A DNA stretch of 20,454 nucleotides from an uncultured Opitutia bacterium (GTDB lineage Bacteria > Verrucomicrobiota > Verrucomicrobiia > Opitutales > Opitutaceae): positions 1-20,454 of the forward strand of contig CAJAFD010000224.1 in assembly GCA_903938935.1 (NCBI GenBank), read 5' to 3'. Made by a program: the position numbers and the translations under genes. The notes beneath the pieces are model-generated. The model was given only the letters and a program-made list of their open reading frames with translations, searched no databases and was not told the origin of the DNA. How positions within the stretch are numbered: the stretch's first letter is position 1; each line of letters begins with the position of its first letter. This document shows positions 1 through 7,530 of the stretch, in pieces.

Positions 1-380
1 ACGAATTCAATCTGACGTATTACAATACCAACACGTGCTGGATCGACATCGACCGCTTGCTCGCGCTTTTCGGACTCACCCGCGCCGAACTGGCCGATGC
101 CGAGCGCACCGCCGCCGCCGTGCGCGCGATGGCGGCGCGCGTGCCGACCTACGTGACGCTCAAAGACGTAAAAAAACGCTGGGGCCACGGCCAAGAAGAT
201 GTTTATCCCGTCGCTCAATTTGAAAAACTCTGGGGCGACATGACTGGCCTCGCCGAATGCGCCAACGCCTTCGCCGCCGTGCCGCGTGCGCGCGGCCAAC
301 AACTCAAGGACCAAGCGCAACTCGACAGCTGGGCTCGCGACGGTTCCGCCGCCGGCATCGACGCCCTCTGCGCTTGGTAA
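1..380 (+). CDS. UTP-glucose-1-phosphate uridylyltransferase family (UDPGP), C-terminal fragment
   Basis: The gene enters from the left edge; the frame begins at base 3 and ends with TAA at 378-380, leaving about 125 residues. UDPGP enzymes make UDP-sugars from UTP and a sugar 1-phosphate in the cytoplasm. The fragment starts [19 protein letters not shown], resembling the FNTNNLW segment of UDPGP proteins. It then has a conserved-looking tail ([29 protein letters not shown]) where the family has its QLE and VPRSRF-like segments. A short internal TTG start at 57 is not needed, because the frame is open to the edge. There are no close-fitting operon partners: 63 bases separate it from the next gene. 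The N-terminal catalytic loop lies outside the window, so substrate cannot be judged; UDP-N-acetylhexosamine pyrophosphorylase is the alternative. Confidence 0.6.
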   Translation, partial: EFNLTYYNTNTCWIDIDRLLALFGLTRAELADAERTAAAVRAMAARVPTYVTLKDVKKRWGHGQEDVYPVAQFEKLWGDMTGLAECANAFAAVPRARGQQLKDQAQLDSWARDGSAAGIDALCAW

Positions 381-443
381 ACTTCGGGTTGCCGCGCGAA
401 ACCCCTTGCCGTCGTCCTGCGCGCGGCGTTGAACCGCAGCTCC

Positions 444-1253
444 ATGGCCATGCGTTTTTCCATTCTCGGTAGCGGCAGCTCGGGCAATGCCGCCCTGCTT
501 GTCACCGAGGGCGCGCGCATCCTCATCGACGCCGGTTTTTCGGCTCGTAAACTCGAGCAACTCCTCGCCACCGTCGGCGAATCGCTGGCCCGGATCGACG
601 CCATCTTCCTCACCCACGAACACGGCGACCACGCCGCCGGCATCGAGGGGCTGAAAAAATTCCCGCAGTTGCGCATCTTCGCTAATCCCGCCACCGCGCG
701 CGCCGTCCAAGCCAAGCTCGATCCCGCGCACAAACCGGAGTGGCAACTCTTCGAGACGGGCGCGCGTTTTCGTTTTCTGGACTTGGAAATCGAGAGTTTC
801 GCCGTGCCGCACGACGCCCACGATCCCGTCGGCTTTCGTTTCACCGCCGGCCAGGAAAACGATCTGTTTTCACCGCGACGTTCTCTCGTTTTTTTGACCG
901 ATCTCGGCCACGCCCCGCAGCATATTCGCGAACACCTCCGCGCCTGCGACATCGTCGTCGTCGAGGCCAACCACTGCCCTGAGCTCCTCAAGGCCGACAA
1001 TAAACGCCCATGGGCCACCAAGCAGCGTATCAGCGGACGCCACGGACATCTTTCCAACGAAGCCGTGCGCGAGCTACTCGCCTCGGTCGCCAGTCCGCAA
1101 TGGCGTCGCATCTACCTCACGCATCTCTCGCGCGATTGTAATTCCCGCCCCGCGGTGGAAAACGCCCTCGCCGCCCTGCGCGCCGCCCTGGCCACCTGCG
1201 AGTTCACCGTCGTCTGCGCGGGCGAGAGCACGCCGTTTTACGAACTAGCCTGA
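444..1253 (+). CDS. MBL-fold metallo-hydrolase, WalJ/YycJ type
   Basis: This is a cytoplasmic metallo-beta-lactamase-fold hydrolase of about 269 residues, the usual length of the WalJ/YycJ group. It opens with FSILGSGSSGNAALL, the typical first strand of that group. The metal-binding HxHxDH motif follows (THEHGDH, H58, H60, D62, H63), then a VPHDAHDP segment and a VEANHCP segment, and near the end YLTHLSRDCN supplies a late metal-ligand histidine. Family members act on phosphodiester or nucleic-acid-like substrates, and some affect cell-wall or DNA-repair phenotypes; none of that can be read here. The frame is open back to a TTG at 429, but ATG 444 (MAM) or ATG 450 fits the family start better. 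It is followed by an 80-base gap with a promoter for pyruvate kinase, so it is probably its own transcription unit. Confidence 0.85.
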   Translation: MAMRFSILGSGSSGNAALLVTEGARILIDAGFSARKLEQLLATVGESLARIDAIFLTHEHGDHAAGIEGLKKFPQLRIFANPATARAVQAKLDPAHKPEWQLFETGARFRFLDLEIESFAVPHDAHDPVGFRFTAGQENDLFSPRRSLVFLTDLGHAPQHIREHLRACDIVVVEANHCPELLKADNKRPWATKQRISGRHGHLSNEAVRELLASVASPQWRRIYLTHLSRDCNSRPAVENALAALRAALATCEFTVVCAGESTPFYELA

Positions 1254-1277
1254 GCGCCGGTCCCACGCGCGAAGACT

Positions 1278-1307
1278 TTGTCACGTTTTTATCACCGAGA
1301 CTAAAAT
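1278..1307 (+). promoter_or_regulatory. sigma70-like promoter upstream of pyruvate kinase
   Basis: TTGTCA at 1278-1283 (5 of 6 matches to TTGACA) and TAAAAT at 1302-1307 (5 of 6 matches to TATAAT) are separated by 18 bases. They lie just upstream of the pyruvate kinase start and downstream of the hydrolase stop, in a locally AT-rich patch. Transcription would start near 1314. This is pattern reading only. Confidence 0.55.
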
Positions 1308-1342
1308 GTGAGAGCTAGCATTCGGCGCGGAGAATGCTTTGG

Positions 1343-2794
1343 ATGGTTTTTGTCATGACCCAAACGCAGCCCAACGTTCTCCGCCGCACCAAAATCATCT
1401 TTACCATTGGTCCCGCTACGGAGAGCGAGGAGATGCTCGAAAAACTCATCCTCGGCGGAGCCGACATCGTCCGGCTCAACATGGCTCACGCCAAACACGA
1501 GTGGACGCGCACCGTCATCCGCCGCATCCGCGCCGTGAGCGCCCGCATCGGCCGCGAAGTTGCCATCATGATGGATATCAAAGGTCCCGAAATTCGCACG
1601 GGCGACCTCGACGCACCCATCGAACTTCGTCCCGGTGAGATTTTTGATTTCACCGTCAAGCCCGGCGCCGATCGCGAAAACTCGGAGGAAATCCGATCCG
1701 TCGACGTCAACTATCAAGATCTCGTCAACGACATCGCCGTGGGCGACACGGTCCTCGTCGACAACGGCCTCATCCGCCTCGAAGTCCTCACCAAAGATCA
1801 CGCCCATATCCGCTGCCGCGTCCTCATCCCCGGCGAGCTCAAATCCAAGCGCCACATCAACCTCCCCGGTGTGAAAGTGAACCTCCCTTCGTTCACCGAA
1901 AAAGACCGCGCCGATTCCCTCGTCGGCCTCGAGGAAGGCATTGATTTTCTCGCGCTATCCTTCGTGCGTGACGCCGCCGACATCACGCTCCTGCGTGATT
2001 TTCTCGCGGAGAAAAAATCCCTCGTTCGCATCATCGCGAAGATTGAAGACCAGTCCGCCATCGACAACTTGGATGAGATCGTGCGCGCCACCGATTCTGT
2101 GATGGTCGCCCGGGGGGATCTCGGTATCGAGTGCCCCTTCGAGGAGCTTCCCGTCATCCAGCGCCGCGCCGTCCAAACCTGCATCGCCCACGGCAAGCCC
2201 GTGATCATCGCCACCCACATGCTGGAATCGATGATCACTCAGCCCGTCCCCACCCGTGCCGAGATCACCGACGTCGCCAATGCCGTCTACGAACAGGCCG
2301 ACTGCGTGATGCTCTCCGGCGAAACCACCATCGGTAAATACCCGATGGAATGCGTGCAGATGTTCGACAAAATCTCCCGTCGCATCGAGCGCGAGGAACC
2401 CACCCACCGTCGCGATAACGCCGTCTTCACCTCCGAGCGCATGAAAATCCTGCACTCCGCTGTGGTCCTCGCCAACGAACTCCCGCACTCGAAACTCCTC
2501 ACCTTTACCCGTCACGGCTTCATGGCCCACGGTCTCGCCGCGCTGCGTCCGACCCACGCCCCTATTCTCGCGTTCACGCCTTACCTTCCGCTCTTGCGTC
2601 AACTCCGCCTCTTGCGCGCCGTCGAGCCCTACCTCATGCCGCTCTCCGCCGAGCCCGACGTGACCATCGAAAACGCCATCATCACTCTGCGCCGCCTCGG
2701 CCACGTCAGCGTTGGCGACAAAATCATCGTCGTCACCGACATCGTCTCCCAAGACCGCCTCGTGGATGCCATCCAGCTCCGCACGGTCCGCTGA
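1343..2794 (+). CDS. pyk: pyruvate kinase
   Basis: It converts phosphoenolpyruvate and ADP to pyruvate and ATP, the last step of glycolysis, in the cytoplasm. It is about 483 residues, a normal bacterial length without the extra C-terminal domain. Visible landmarks are RRTKIIFTIGPAT at the N-terminus, MDIKGPEIRTG, the B-domain entry after it, IAKIED (catalytic lysine region), VMVARGDLGIE, IIATHMLESMI, TRAEITDVANAV and DCVMLSGETTIGKYP. The C-terminal regulatory domain follows from about residue 360. Start choice: ATGs at 1334, 1343 and 1355 are all in frame. GGAG at 1329-1332 is well spaced only for 1343, while 1355 gives the most family-like N-terminus. Oddity: the usual RLNFSHG is RLNMAHA, and the usual DTKGPE is DIKGPE, so two positions linked to the K+ site differ. 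A sigma70-like promoter lies immediately upstream. Confidence 0.97.
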   Translation: MVFVMTQTQPNVLRRTKIIFTIGPATESEEMLEKLILGGADIVRLNMAHAKHEWTRTVIRRIRAVSARIGREVAIMMDIKGPEIRTGDLDAPIELRPGEIFDFTVKPGADRENSEEIRSVDVNYQDLVNDIAVGDTVLVDNGLIRLEVLTKDHAHIRCRVLIPGELKSKRHINLPGVKVNLPSFTEKDRADSLVGLEEGIDFLALSFVRDAADITLLRDFLAEKKSLVRIIAKIEDQSAIDNLDEIVRATDSVMVARGDLGIECPFEELPVIQRRAVQTCIAHGKPVIIATHMLESMITQPVPTRAEITDVANAVYEQADCVMLSGETTIGKYPMECVQMFDKISRRIEREEPTHRRDNAVFTSERMKILHSAVVLANELPHSKLLTFTRHGFMAHGLAALRPTHAPILAFTPYLPLLRQLRLLRAVEPYLMPLSAEPDVTIENAIITLRRLGHVSVGDKIIVVTDIVSQDRLVDAIQLRTVR

Positions 2795-2847
2795 GAACGA
2801 TCACGCTTGATTTTATTTTTGCCGTCGGACTCTCTCGCGCTTCGTCC

Positions 2848-3246
2848 ATGCGCCGTAAATTCTCACTCATTCTCACGCTCGCCGCGTGGCTTCTCGCCAC
2901 CGGTAGCCACTGGGATTTGGTGCAGACCTTCGGCTGGGGCCGCATGATCGCGACCTATTCTCAGTCGATGTCGTTCGCGCAGGCCGTGAAAAAAACCTTC
3001 AGCGCCGGCGCGACTTGCGGCGTGTGCGACGCCGTCGCCACCGCCAAGCAACAGGACGCCGCCGATGCCTCAGCGCCGACCGCCCCCGGCAAATCCTTCG
3101 GCAAAATACACCTCGTTTTCGCGCCGGACTCCACGCCCGCGCTGCTGATTCTTCCTGTAGTTTTCCCGTGGTCGCCTAGCGACCAAACGGTCCCCTCCGC
3201 TACGCGTGCCGCGCCTCCGCTGCCGCCACCGCGAGCCTTGGCCTGA
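2848..3246 (+). CDS. small secreted CxxC protein of unknown function
   Basis: I do not recognise a named family. The 132-residue product starts MRRKFSLILTLAAWLLATG, a signal peptide or N-terminal anchor. It continues with an aromatic SHWDLVQTFGW segment and a short TYSQSMSFAQAV stretch, then a single TCGVCDAV motif (C57 and C60) that could bind a metal or form a disulfide. The middle is Ala/Asp-rich. Near residues 92-110 there is a hydrophobic segment (ALLILPVVFPW), and the tail is Pro/Ala-rich. It sits 53 bases after pyruvate kinase and before the TonB-dependent receptor, with a hairpin just after its stop. Small secreted CxxC or His-rich proteins often precede metal transport genes, so a role in metal handling is plausible, but this is inference from context. 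A coding assignment is supported by the signal peptide and by the strand and spacing of the neighbours. Confidence 0.65.
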   Translation: MRRKFSLILTLAAWLLATGSHWDLVQTFGWGRMIATYSQSMSFAQAVKKTFSAGATCGVCDAVATAKQQDAADASAPTAPGKSFGKIHLVFAPDSTPALLILPVVFPWSPSDQTVPSATRAAPPLPPPRALA

Positions 3247-3257
3247 ACCGCACGACT

Positions 3258-3272
3258 CGGGTCGCCGACCCG
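3258..3272 (+). terminator. short GC hairpin after the CxxC gene
   Basis: CGGGTC (3258-3263) and GACCCG (3267-3272) pair around a 3-base loop, starting 12 bases after the stop of the CxxC gene. No clear T-run follows, so it may be a weak terminator, an mRNA-end stabiliser or a chance palindrome. Confidence 0.35.
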
Positions 3273-3384
3273 CAGCCGTGTCCCTTGTTGCTGATCGCGT
3301 CTCCGTTTGACGCGTCTCCTCGCGCCCCTGCGTCACTCCGACGCGGCCGCATATTGTTTCAAATTCTGTCTAGGCCCATTCGCT

Positions 3385-5628
3385 GTGAAATCTTTCTCTT
3401 TTCTAACCCTCTCCCTCATTCTCGCCGGCGCGCTCCACGCGCAAGCGACTAAGCCCGCCGCCAAGGCCCCGGCCAAAGACGACCCGATCCAACTCGAGCA
3501 GGTCGACGTCACCGCCGACAAAGAAAACAACTTCTCCCTCCCACTCGACGCCGTCGCCACCTCCGGCTCTCGTCTCGGCCTGACCAGCCGCGAACTGCCC
3601 GCCAGCGTTTCCATCGTCACGCAGGAGATGATGCAGCTCCGCGGCCTGCGCACCGCCGTCGAAGCCGTTGAGTCCGCCGTCGGCATGACGGGCGGCACCA
3701 ACTTCGGCTCGATTCCGAACTACTCCACGCGCGGCTTCGGCGGCAACAACGTCACCATCATGCGTGACGGTATCCGCCAAAATACCGCCTCCCAGTCGTC
3801 CCGCACCGTCGACTCCTTCATCCTCGACCGCATCGAAATCCTGAAAGGCCCCGACGGCCTCATGTTCGGCGAAGGCGCGATCGGCGGCGCGGTGAACTAC
3901 ATTTCCAAAAGCCCCTCGCCCTCCTTCCGCAGCGACTTGCTCGCCAGCTACGGCGGCTGGGGCAGCTATCGCGTCGGCCTTGGCGTCGGCGGCCCGCTCA
4001 AGGGCACTGGCTTCAACTACCGCGCCGACTACGCGCACAATTACACCAACGGCTACCAAGACCGTAACTCCCAACGCTACGACGCCCTCGCCCTCTCCGT
4101 CGGTTGGCGCGCCAACGAGAAACTTTCCCTTACCTGGTTCGGCACCTTCCTCGACGACTGGAACGAGAGCTACTACGGCAGCCCGACGATTTACGACGCT
4201 GTCATCAACACCACCGTCGCCGGCGCGCTGCCCGAGGTCCGCACCTTCGTCTCCACCACCGATCGCATGATCAACCCGCGCGTCGATCCCGCCGCCCGTC
4301 GCACCAACTACAACATCCTCGATAACTACGCCGCCACGGAGAACGTCTTCAATCGCCTCCGCACCGACCTCCGCCTCACGCCCGACATCGAGCTGCGCAA
4401 CGAGGCCTACGTCGCCACCCAGCTCCTCAAATGGCGCAACGAAGAGAGCAACACCTGGAACCCCGTCGCCAAGAACATCACGCGCGGCGCCCTCACGCTC
4501 ATCTACCGCGACGACGTTCTCCTTGGCGACCGTCTCGATCTCACGATCAAGCAACCCATCGCCGGCCACGCCAACCGTCTGCTCATCGGCGCCGTCTTCG
4601 AGCGCAACGACCAGATCCGCGGCGGCGCCCCCGGCAACGTCACGCTCACCATCCCGGCCGTCACGCTTCTCAATCCCAATGTCGGCTACGGTCCCGCCGC
4701 GCCGTTCAAGAAGACGTCCCGCATCGGCGTCGAAACCCACGCGTTTCACCTGCAGGATGTCTTCGACGTCACGTCGAATTTCCGCGCCGTTCTCGGTCTG
4801 CGCTACGACCACATCTCCCTCCAGCGCGACACCCTCTTCAACAACACCACGGCCACCCCCACGCCGTTCTCGACGTTCAAGAAAGGCTACCGCACCACCA
4901 CCGGCCGCATCGGCGGCGTCTGGATTCTCTCCAAGACGGTCAACGCCTACGCCTCCTTGAGCCGCGCCTCCGAGCCCGTGACCCAGCTCGTCTCGCTCAC
5001 CACCACGAGCGCCGACTTCTCACTGCAAAAAGGCCAGCAATACGAGGCCGGCCTCAAGGGCTCCTTCCTCCAAAACAAACTCGACGCCACCTTCGCCGTG
5101 TTCGACTTGGAGAAGCGCGACATCCTCACCTCCACGCTCGACCCCGTCACCGGCCTGCGCATCAGCCAACAGATCGGCGCGCAGAAATCCAAGGGCGCCG
5201 AGCTCGCCCTCGCCCTCTCCCCTGGCGACGGCTGGCGCATCGAACTCAACGGCGCTTACACCGATTCCAAGTTTGCCGACTTCAACGAAAACCTCGGCAC
5301 GAGCGTCATCTCCCGCACCGGCAAACACCCGAGCAACGTCCCCGAGTGGGTCGCCAATGCCTTCGTAGCAAAACGCTTCGCCAACGGTTTCTCCGTCAGC
5401 GGCGGCCCGCGCTACGTGAGCGACCGCTTCGGCAACAACAACAATTCCGTCGTCGCCGACGGCTACGTCACGGTCGACGCCTCCGCCAGCTACACATGGA
5501 GCCGCTGGCAGGTCTCCCTCCGCGGCCGCAACCTGCTCGACGAGGACTATGAGTCCGTCGCCGGCACCACCATGCGCCGCCTCGCCGACCCCATCAGCGC
5601 CGAGCTCAGCCTCCGCACTTCCTTCTAA
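3385..5628 (+). CDS. TonB-dependent outer-membrane receptor, siderophore-receptor type; possible copper receptor
   Basis: It is an outer-membrane gated barrel that imports a metal complex using TonB energy. A GTG start at 3385 gives 747 residues and a clean signal peptide (KSFSFLTLSLILAGALHAQ); the frame is open to 3307, but that extension would bury the signal. After an Ala/Lys-rich stretch comes IQLEQVDVTAD, a TonB-box-like segment. The plug domain follows (SRELPASVSIVTQEMM, STRGFGGNNVTIMRDGIR, RIEILKGPDGLMFGEGAIGGAVNYISK, about residues 50-175). The barrel then runs to the C-terminal RTSF with a terminal Phe, as expected for outer-membrane insertion. The overall pattern is that of FhuA/FpvA-like siderophore receptors. 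Its neighbours are a CxxC protein, a CxCC propeller and a CusF-like copper protein, so copper or a copper complex is a reasonable substrate guess, but no ligand site can be read. A strong hairpin follows. Confidence 0.92.
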   Translation: MKSFSFLTLSLILAGALHAQATKPAAKAPAKDDPIQLEQVDVTADKENNFSLPLDAVATSGSRLGLTSRELPASVSIVTQEMMQLRGLRTAVEAVESAVGMTGGTNFGSIPNYSTRGFGGNNVTIMRDGIRQNTASQSSRTVDSFILDRIEILKGPDGLMFGEGAIGGAVNYISKSPSPSFRSDLLASYGGWGSYRVGLGVGGPLKGTGFNYRADYAHNYTNGYQDRNSQRYDALALSVGWRANEKLSLTWFGTFLDDWNESYYGSPTIYDAVINTTVAGALPEVRTFVSTTDRMINPRVDPAARRTNYNILDNYAATENVFNRLRTDLRLTPDIELRNEAYVATQLLKWRNEESNTWNPVAKNITRGALTLIYRDDVLLGDRLDLTIKQPIAGHANRLLIGAVFERNDQIRGGAPGNVTLTIPAVTLLNPNVGYGPAAPFKKTSRIGVETHAFHLQDVFDVTSNFRAVLGLRYDHISLQRDTLFNNTTATPTPFSTFKKGYRTTTGRIGGVWILSKTVNAYASLSRASEPVTQLVSLTTTSADFSLQKGQQYEAGLKGSFLQNKLDATFAVFDLEKRDILTSTLDPVTGLRISQQIGAQKSKGAELALALSPGDGWRIELNGAYTDSKFADFNENLGTSVISRTGKHPSNVPEWVANAFVAKRFANGFSVSGGPRYVSDRFGNNNNSVVADGYVTVDASASYTWSRWQVSLRGRNLLDEDYESVAGTTMRRLADPISAELSLRTSF

Positions 5629-5648
5629 ATCGTTCTCTTTCTCCTCTC

Positions 5649-5678
5649 GGGGGCCGGCTCAACCTGCCGGCCCCCTTT
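5649..5678 (+). terminator. strong GC-rich hairpin terminator after the TonB-dependent receptor
   Basis: A perfect 10-bp stem, GGGGGCCGGC at 5649-5658 with GCCGGCCCCC at 5666-5675, closes on a 7-base loop and is followed by TTT. It lies 20 bases past the receptor stop and about 60 bases before the next start, so the receptor message probably ends here. Confidence 0.8.
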
Positions 5679-5737
5679 CCCCTCCGCCCGTTTATCCGTG
5701 TCCCTCCTTCGCATCTGTGGCTAAACCTTCTCCCGTC

Positions 5738-7126
5738 ATGCGCCCCCTGCTCTCCGCCCTCCTCCTCGCCGCGCTCCTCCCGGTCAACTCACTTCCGGCC
5801 ATCGGCAATCCGCCATCGCCCATGGCCAGTCTTCCTACGCCCGCCGCCGCAGATTCCCAGTGCTCGAGCCTCACCCGCGCCCCCGACGGCACGCTGCACC
5901 TCACTTACTACGGCCCCGCCGCCGCCAATGCCGCGCCCAATTCCCGCACGCTCTGGCACGCGACGCTCGCGCCCACCGCCACCGCGTTTTCCGCCCCGCG
6001 CGCGATCGTCACGACTCCGCTCCTCATGGAGAACTGGGCCGATTTCGCCACGCTCGTCGTCGGCACCGATGGCGCTCTCACCGCGCAATGGTTTCAAAAA
6101 TCCGCCCCCGACGCCGGCGGCTACGACGGCTGGTTTTCCCGTTCCGATGACGGTGGCCGCACGTGGCGCACGCCAGCCCGACTCGGCCACGAATTTGTCG
6201 CCCTCGCCCCGCTCAGTCAGGGCCGAACCCTCGCCGTCTGGCTCGAAAGCACTCAGGTCAGCGACCCCAAAGCGACCAACCCAAAACCCACCCACAACGT
6301 CAAACACGACCCTAGCACCCCGCGTGATCCCAACACGCCCTACGCTCCGTCGATGAAGCTCCTCGCCCGCCTGCTCGCGCCCGACGGCGCTACCTTGCAG
6401 GATTGGACCGTCGATTCCGATGTGTGCACGTGCTGCCAAAACACCCTCGCAGTCCTGCCGGGCGACCGCGTGTTCGCCGCCTATCGCGGCCACACCGCCG
6501 AGGAAATCCGCGACAATCGCTATAGCCTTTTTGATCTCAAAGCCGGCACCTGGAGTCCCTCCGCCGCCCTCCGTGATGACCGCTGGAAAATCCACGCCTG
6601 TCCCGTCAACGGTCCCGCCGCTGATGCCTTCGACGCGTCCGTTACTGTCTGCTGGTTCACCGCCGCCGAGGGTGTCGCCCGCGTCCATGCCCGCACTTCC
6701 GCCGACGCCGGAGAGACCTTCACCCCGCCCGTGCCGATCGACCTCGGCCGGCCCATCGGGCGACTAGAAACCGTCATGCTGCCCGATCATTCCGCCATCA
6801 TCCTCTGGCTGGAAATGAAATCCGATACCAACGCCGCCGGGCTCTACGCCCGCCGACTCTTTCCCGATGGCAACCTCTCCCGACCGCAACTTCTCGCTGA
6901 GACCACCCAATCCCGCGCGAGCGGTTTCCCTCGCGCCGCGCTCCAATCCAACGGTCACGTACTGGTTTCCTACACGCAAAACGCCGAGCGCAACCAAGTC
7001 CAAATCTTCAGTTTTGACCCAAACCCACTCACTCGTTCGCTCAACCTGACCGCGGCTCCCCGCCGCGCCACCGGCAAGCCAACCTCTCTTGAACTCTGCG
7101 AAGCCCCACTAGCTTCGCTTCCCTGA
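5738..7126 (+). CDS. secreted sialidase-like beta-propeller protein with CxCC motif
   Basis: The 462-residue product has a signal peptide (MRPLLSALLLAALLPVNS) and two Asp-box (BNR) repeats: SDDGGRTW at 136-143 and SADAGETF at 321-328. These mark a sialidase-like beta-propeller. No sialidase catalytic arrangement (FRIP motif, Arg triad) is evident, so sialidase activity should not be assumed. Instead there is a cysteine cluster, VCTCCQN (C230, C232, C233), with another conserved-looking patch HACPVNGPA (C288) and C305. Such Cys-bearing sialidase-like proteins are, to my knowledge, seen near metal genes, and here the gene is followed 38 bases later by a CusF-like copper protein. I infer a periplasmic or surface metal-binding or scaffold role. 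The frame is open upstream to 5549, but ATG 5738 is the start that yields a signal peptide. Residues 18-35 are low-complexity and may derive from a short repeat. Confidence 0.8.
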   Translation: MRPLLSALLLAALLPVNSLPAIGNPPSPMASLPTPAAADSQCSSLTRAPDGTLHLTYYGPAAANAAPNSRTLWHATLAPTATAFSAPRAIVTTPLLMENWADFATLVVGTDGALTAQWFQKSAPDAGGYDGWFSRSDDGGRTWRTPARLGHEFVALAPLSQGRTLAVWLESTQVSDPKATNPKPTHNVKHDPSTPRDPNTPYAPSMKLLARLLAPDGATLQDWTVDSDVCTCCQNTLAVLPGDRVFAAYRGHTAEEIRDNRYSLFDLKAGTWSPSAALRDDRWKIHACPVNGPAADAFDASVTVCWFTAAEGVARVHARTSADAGETFTPPVPIDLGRPIGRLETVMLPDHSAIILWLEMKSDTNAAGLYARRLFPDGNLSRPQLLAETTQSRASGFPRAALQSNGHVLVSYTQNAERNQVQIFSFDPNPLTRSLNLTAAPRRATGKPTSLELCEAPLASLP

Positions 7127-7164
7127 TTTCGCTTAAACCTCCCGCGTCCATCGCTGCCTCCTCC

Positions 7165-7494
7165 ATGAAACTCCGTCACCTCGCCACCCTACTCACCCTC
7201 ACCGCTATCGCCGCTCCCGCCCTTTACGCGGCCGACAAACCCGTCGAGACTACCCCAGCTGAGGTCAAGCGCCACTCCCTCCGCGGCGTCATCGTCGCTA
7301 TCGACGCGGGCAAATCTGCTCTCCGGATTAAACACGAAGAAATCCCCGGCGTGATGCGTGCGATGACGATGCAGTTCCGCGTCGATGCCGTCGCCCTACA
7401 AGCCGCCCAAGTCGGCGCCACCATCACCGGCCTCATGTCTCGCCAACCCGACCACTGGCTCCTCGAAGAGGTAAAAATCACGGCCGCGAGATAA
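7165..7494 (+). CDS. CusF-like periplasmic copper-binding protein
   Basis: This is a 109-residue secreted protein with a signal peptide (about residues 1-22, ending ALYAA) and one small OB-fold copper-binding domain of the CusF type. Family features visible are RGVIVAID, then IKHEEIPGVMRAMTMQF, where H57, M67 and M69 align with the His-Met-Met ligands of CusF. The CusF tryptophan that caps the Cu(I) by a cation-pi contact aligns with M64 here, a variant seen in the IPGxMxAMTM branch. It probably buffers or passes Cu(I) in the periplasm. It follows the CxCC propeller by 38 bases on the same strand, suggesting co-transcription. It converges on the sigma-factor gene, with a small hairpin between them. 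Start ATG 7165 is the only one that gives the signal peptide. Confidence 0.88.
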   Translation: MKLRHLATLLTLTAIAAPALYAADKPVETTPAEVKRHSLRGVIVAIDAGKSALRIKHEEIPGVMRAMTMQFRVDAVALQAAQVGATITGLMSRQPDHWLLEEVKITAAR

Positions 7495-7505
7495 ATAGCC
7501 CGCCC

Positions 7506-7522
7506 AGCGCGCGTAACGCGCT
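7506..7522. terminator. small hairpin between convergent genes
   Basis: AGCGCG (7506-7511) and CGCGCT (7517-7522) pair around a 5-base loop in the 36-base gap between two convergent stop codons. It has no T-run, but the symmetric position suits a bidirectional terminator. Confidence 0.4.
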
Positions 7523-7530
7523 CCGCAAGT

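Noticed and set aside
3307..3384. N-terminal extension of the TonB-dependent receptor
   Set aside because: It would precede a perfect signal peptide that begins at the GTG at 3385, so it cannot be the natural start.
5738..7126. Catalytic exo-alpha-sialidase
   Set aside because: Asp boxes are present, but no FRIP motif or Arg triad could be seen, and the Cys cluster is foreign to sialidases.
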